64,000 nt of DNA, from the NCBI RefSeq assembly GCF_008245225.1, contig NZ_VTAW01000016.1, positions 1 to 64,000 of the forward strand, written 5' to 3'. The notes beneath the pieces were generated by a model. It was given only the letters and a program-made list of their open reading frames with translations. It was not told the DNA's origin and did not search any database. Source of the stretch: Natrialba swarupiae. Lineage in GTDB: Archaea; Halobacteriota; Halobacteria; Halobacteriales; Natrialbaceae. A program made the position numbers and the translations under genes. Position 1 is the stretch's first letter; every line of letters begins with the position of its first letter. Positions 63,691-64,000 of the stretch are shown in pieces.

Positions 63691-63888
63691 TCACGGGCGG
63701 CCGATCGTGAGCCCGCCAGCGGCCACGCCGCCGAGATAGACGGGGAACATCAGAAAGCGGATGCTACAGTGAGCGTACACCGTCGCGACGGCGAGCGTTC
63801 GTCTATCGCTCGAGATCGCGTCGACGGTTCCGTAGAAACCGTCGAGCCGGGATCTGATCGCACGAGCCTCGAGCCGCCGGCGAATCAT
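63691..63888 (-). CDS. Small membrane protein (65 aa)
   Basis: A 65-residue protein with a basic N-terminal part and a hydrophobic C-terminal half (F-L-M-F-P-V-Y-L-G-G-V-A-A-G-G). It ends 39 bp before the zinc-ribbon gene in the same direction, so the two may be co-transcribed. Its start codon lies inside a dispersed repeat copy. Confidence 0.55.
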   Translation of the reverse strand: MIRRRLEARAIRSRLDGFYGTVDAISSDRRTLAVATVYAHCSIRFLMFPVYLGGVAAGGLTIGRP

Positions 63889-63900
63889 ACGGATTGCTGC
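63887..63900 (+). repeat. Dispersed TGATACGG-type repeat, copy 7 (half)
   Basis: ATACGGATTGCTGC, without a right arm inside the window. It overlaps the start codon of the small membrane protein gene rather than a stop codon. Beyond 63901 nothing is seen. Confidence 0.4.
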
Positions 63901-64000
63901 AACTGTCCCGATTCGAGGATCGTCACTGGACGAAACACGACGTTCCACAGGTGATTAACGTACGGCAACTGCAGGCCGCACTGAAACCAGCGGGAACGTT

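Overview
The window is a stretch of haloarchaeal chromosome. Predicted proteins are strongly acidic, GC at third codon positions is high, lipoproteins carry Tat-type signals with an [AG]GC lipobox, and the gene set is archaeal: PsmA/PsmB proteasome, Rnp2/Rnp3 of RNase P, aCPSF1/FttA, SBDS, NucS, GTP cyclohydrolase III, TbsP and a HalOD1 protein. The order Natrialbales is plausible but is an inference only.

Layout. 1-8.1 kb: an aspartoacylase-like hydrolase, DUF309, a small zinc finger, guaB, a lipoprotein, a zinc-type ABC permease and binding protein without an ATPase, an XRE-CBS regulator and UPF0212. 8.4-21.1 kb: a small membrane protein, psmB, a divergent Gfo/Idh-ThuA pair, a DUF389 membrane protein, an eIF-2B-like protein, a core-MetE pair, an ApbC/Mrp ATPase, a lipoprotein and an orphan YcaO enzyme. 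21.4-27.5 kb: a complete urease operon in the order ureB-C-A-G-D-E-F, closed by a convergent winged-helix regulator. 28.2-32.9 kb: a small zinc finger, a pseudo-receiver and a tandem array of five type IV pilins (A-B, A-B, A). Each A gene sits behind a strong TATA box and a 126-147 nt leader that folds into a conserved nested stem structure. 33-45 kb: half-size YeeE proteins, endonuclease III, aCPSF1/FttA, NucS next to MutS, GTP cyclohydrolase III, a CBS protein and a GNAT. 45.1-52 kb: tRNA-Thr with a 38-bp duplicated 3' end, HalOD1, thioesterase, exonuclease, DUF35/thiolase pair and HflX. 52-57.6 kb: the translation/proteasome/RNase P block (SBDS, psmA, rnp2, methyltransferase, rnp3), interrupted between rnp2 and psmA by about 1 kb of gene remnants, then tbsP. 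57.6-64 kb: a caspase-like CHAT protein, glyA and folD (divergent one-carbon pair), a zinc-ribbon protein and a small membrane protein.

Most of the window is stable housekeeping DNA. The plastic parts are the pilin array (tandem duplication, a MITE-like insert, an AT-rich island), the tRNA-Thr 3' repeat, the rnp2-psmA graveyard, and a short dispersed palindromic repeat (TGATACGG-type) whose first three bases often serve as the stop codon of the preceding gene. The best candidate for something undescribed is the structured pilin leader: haloarchaeal mRNAs are mostly leaderless, yet three paralogous pilin genes share a long 5' region whose stems are kept by compensatory changes. The orphan YcaO and CHAT proteins are the next most interesting.
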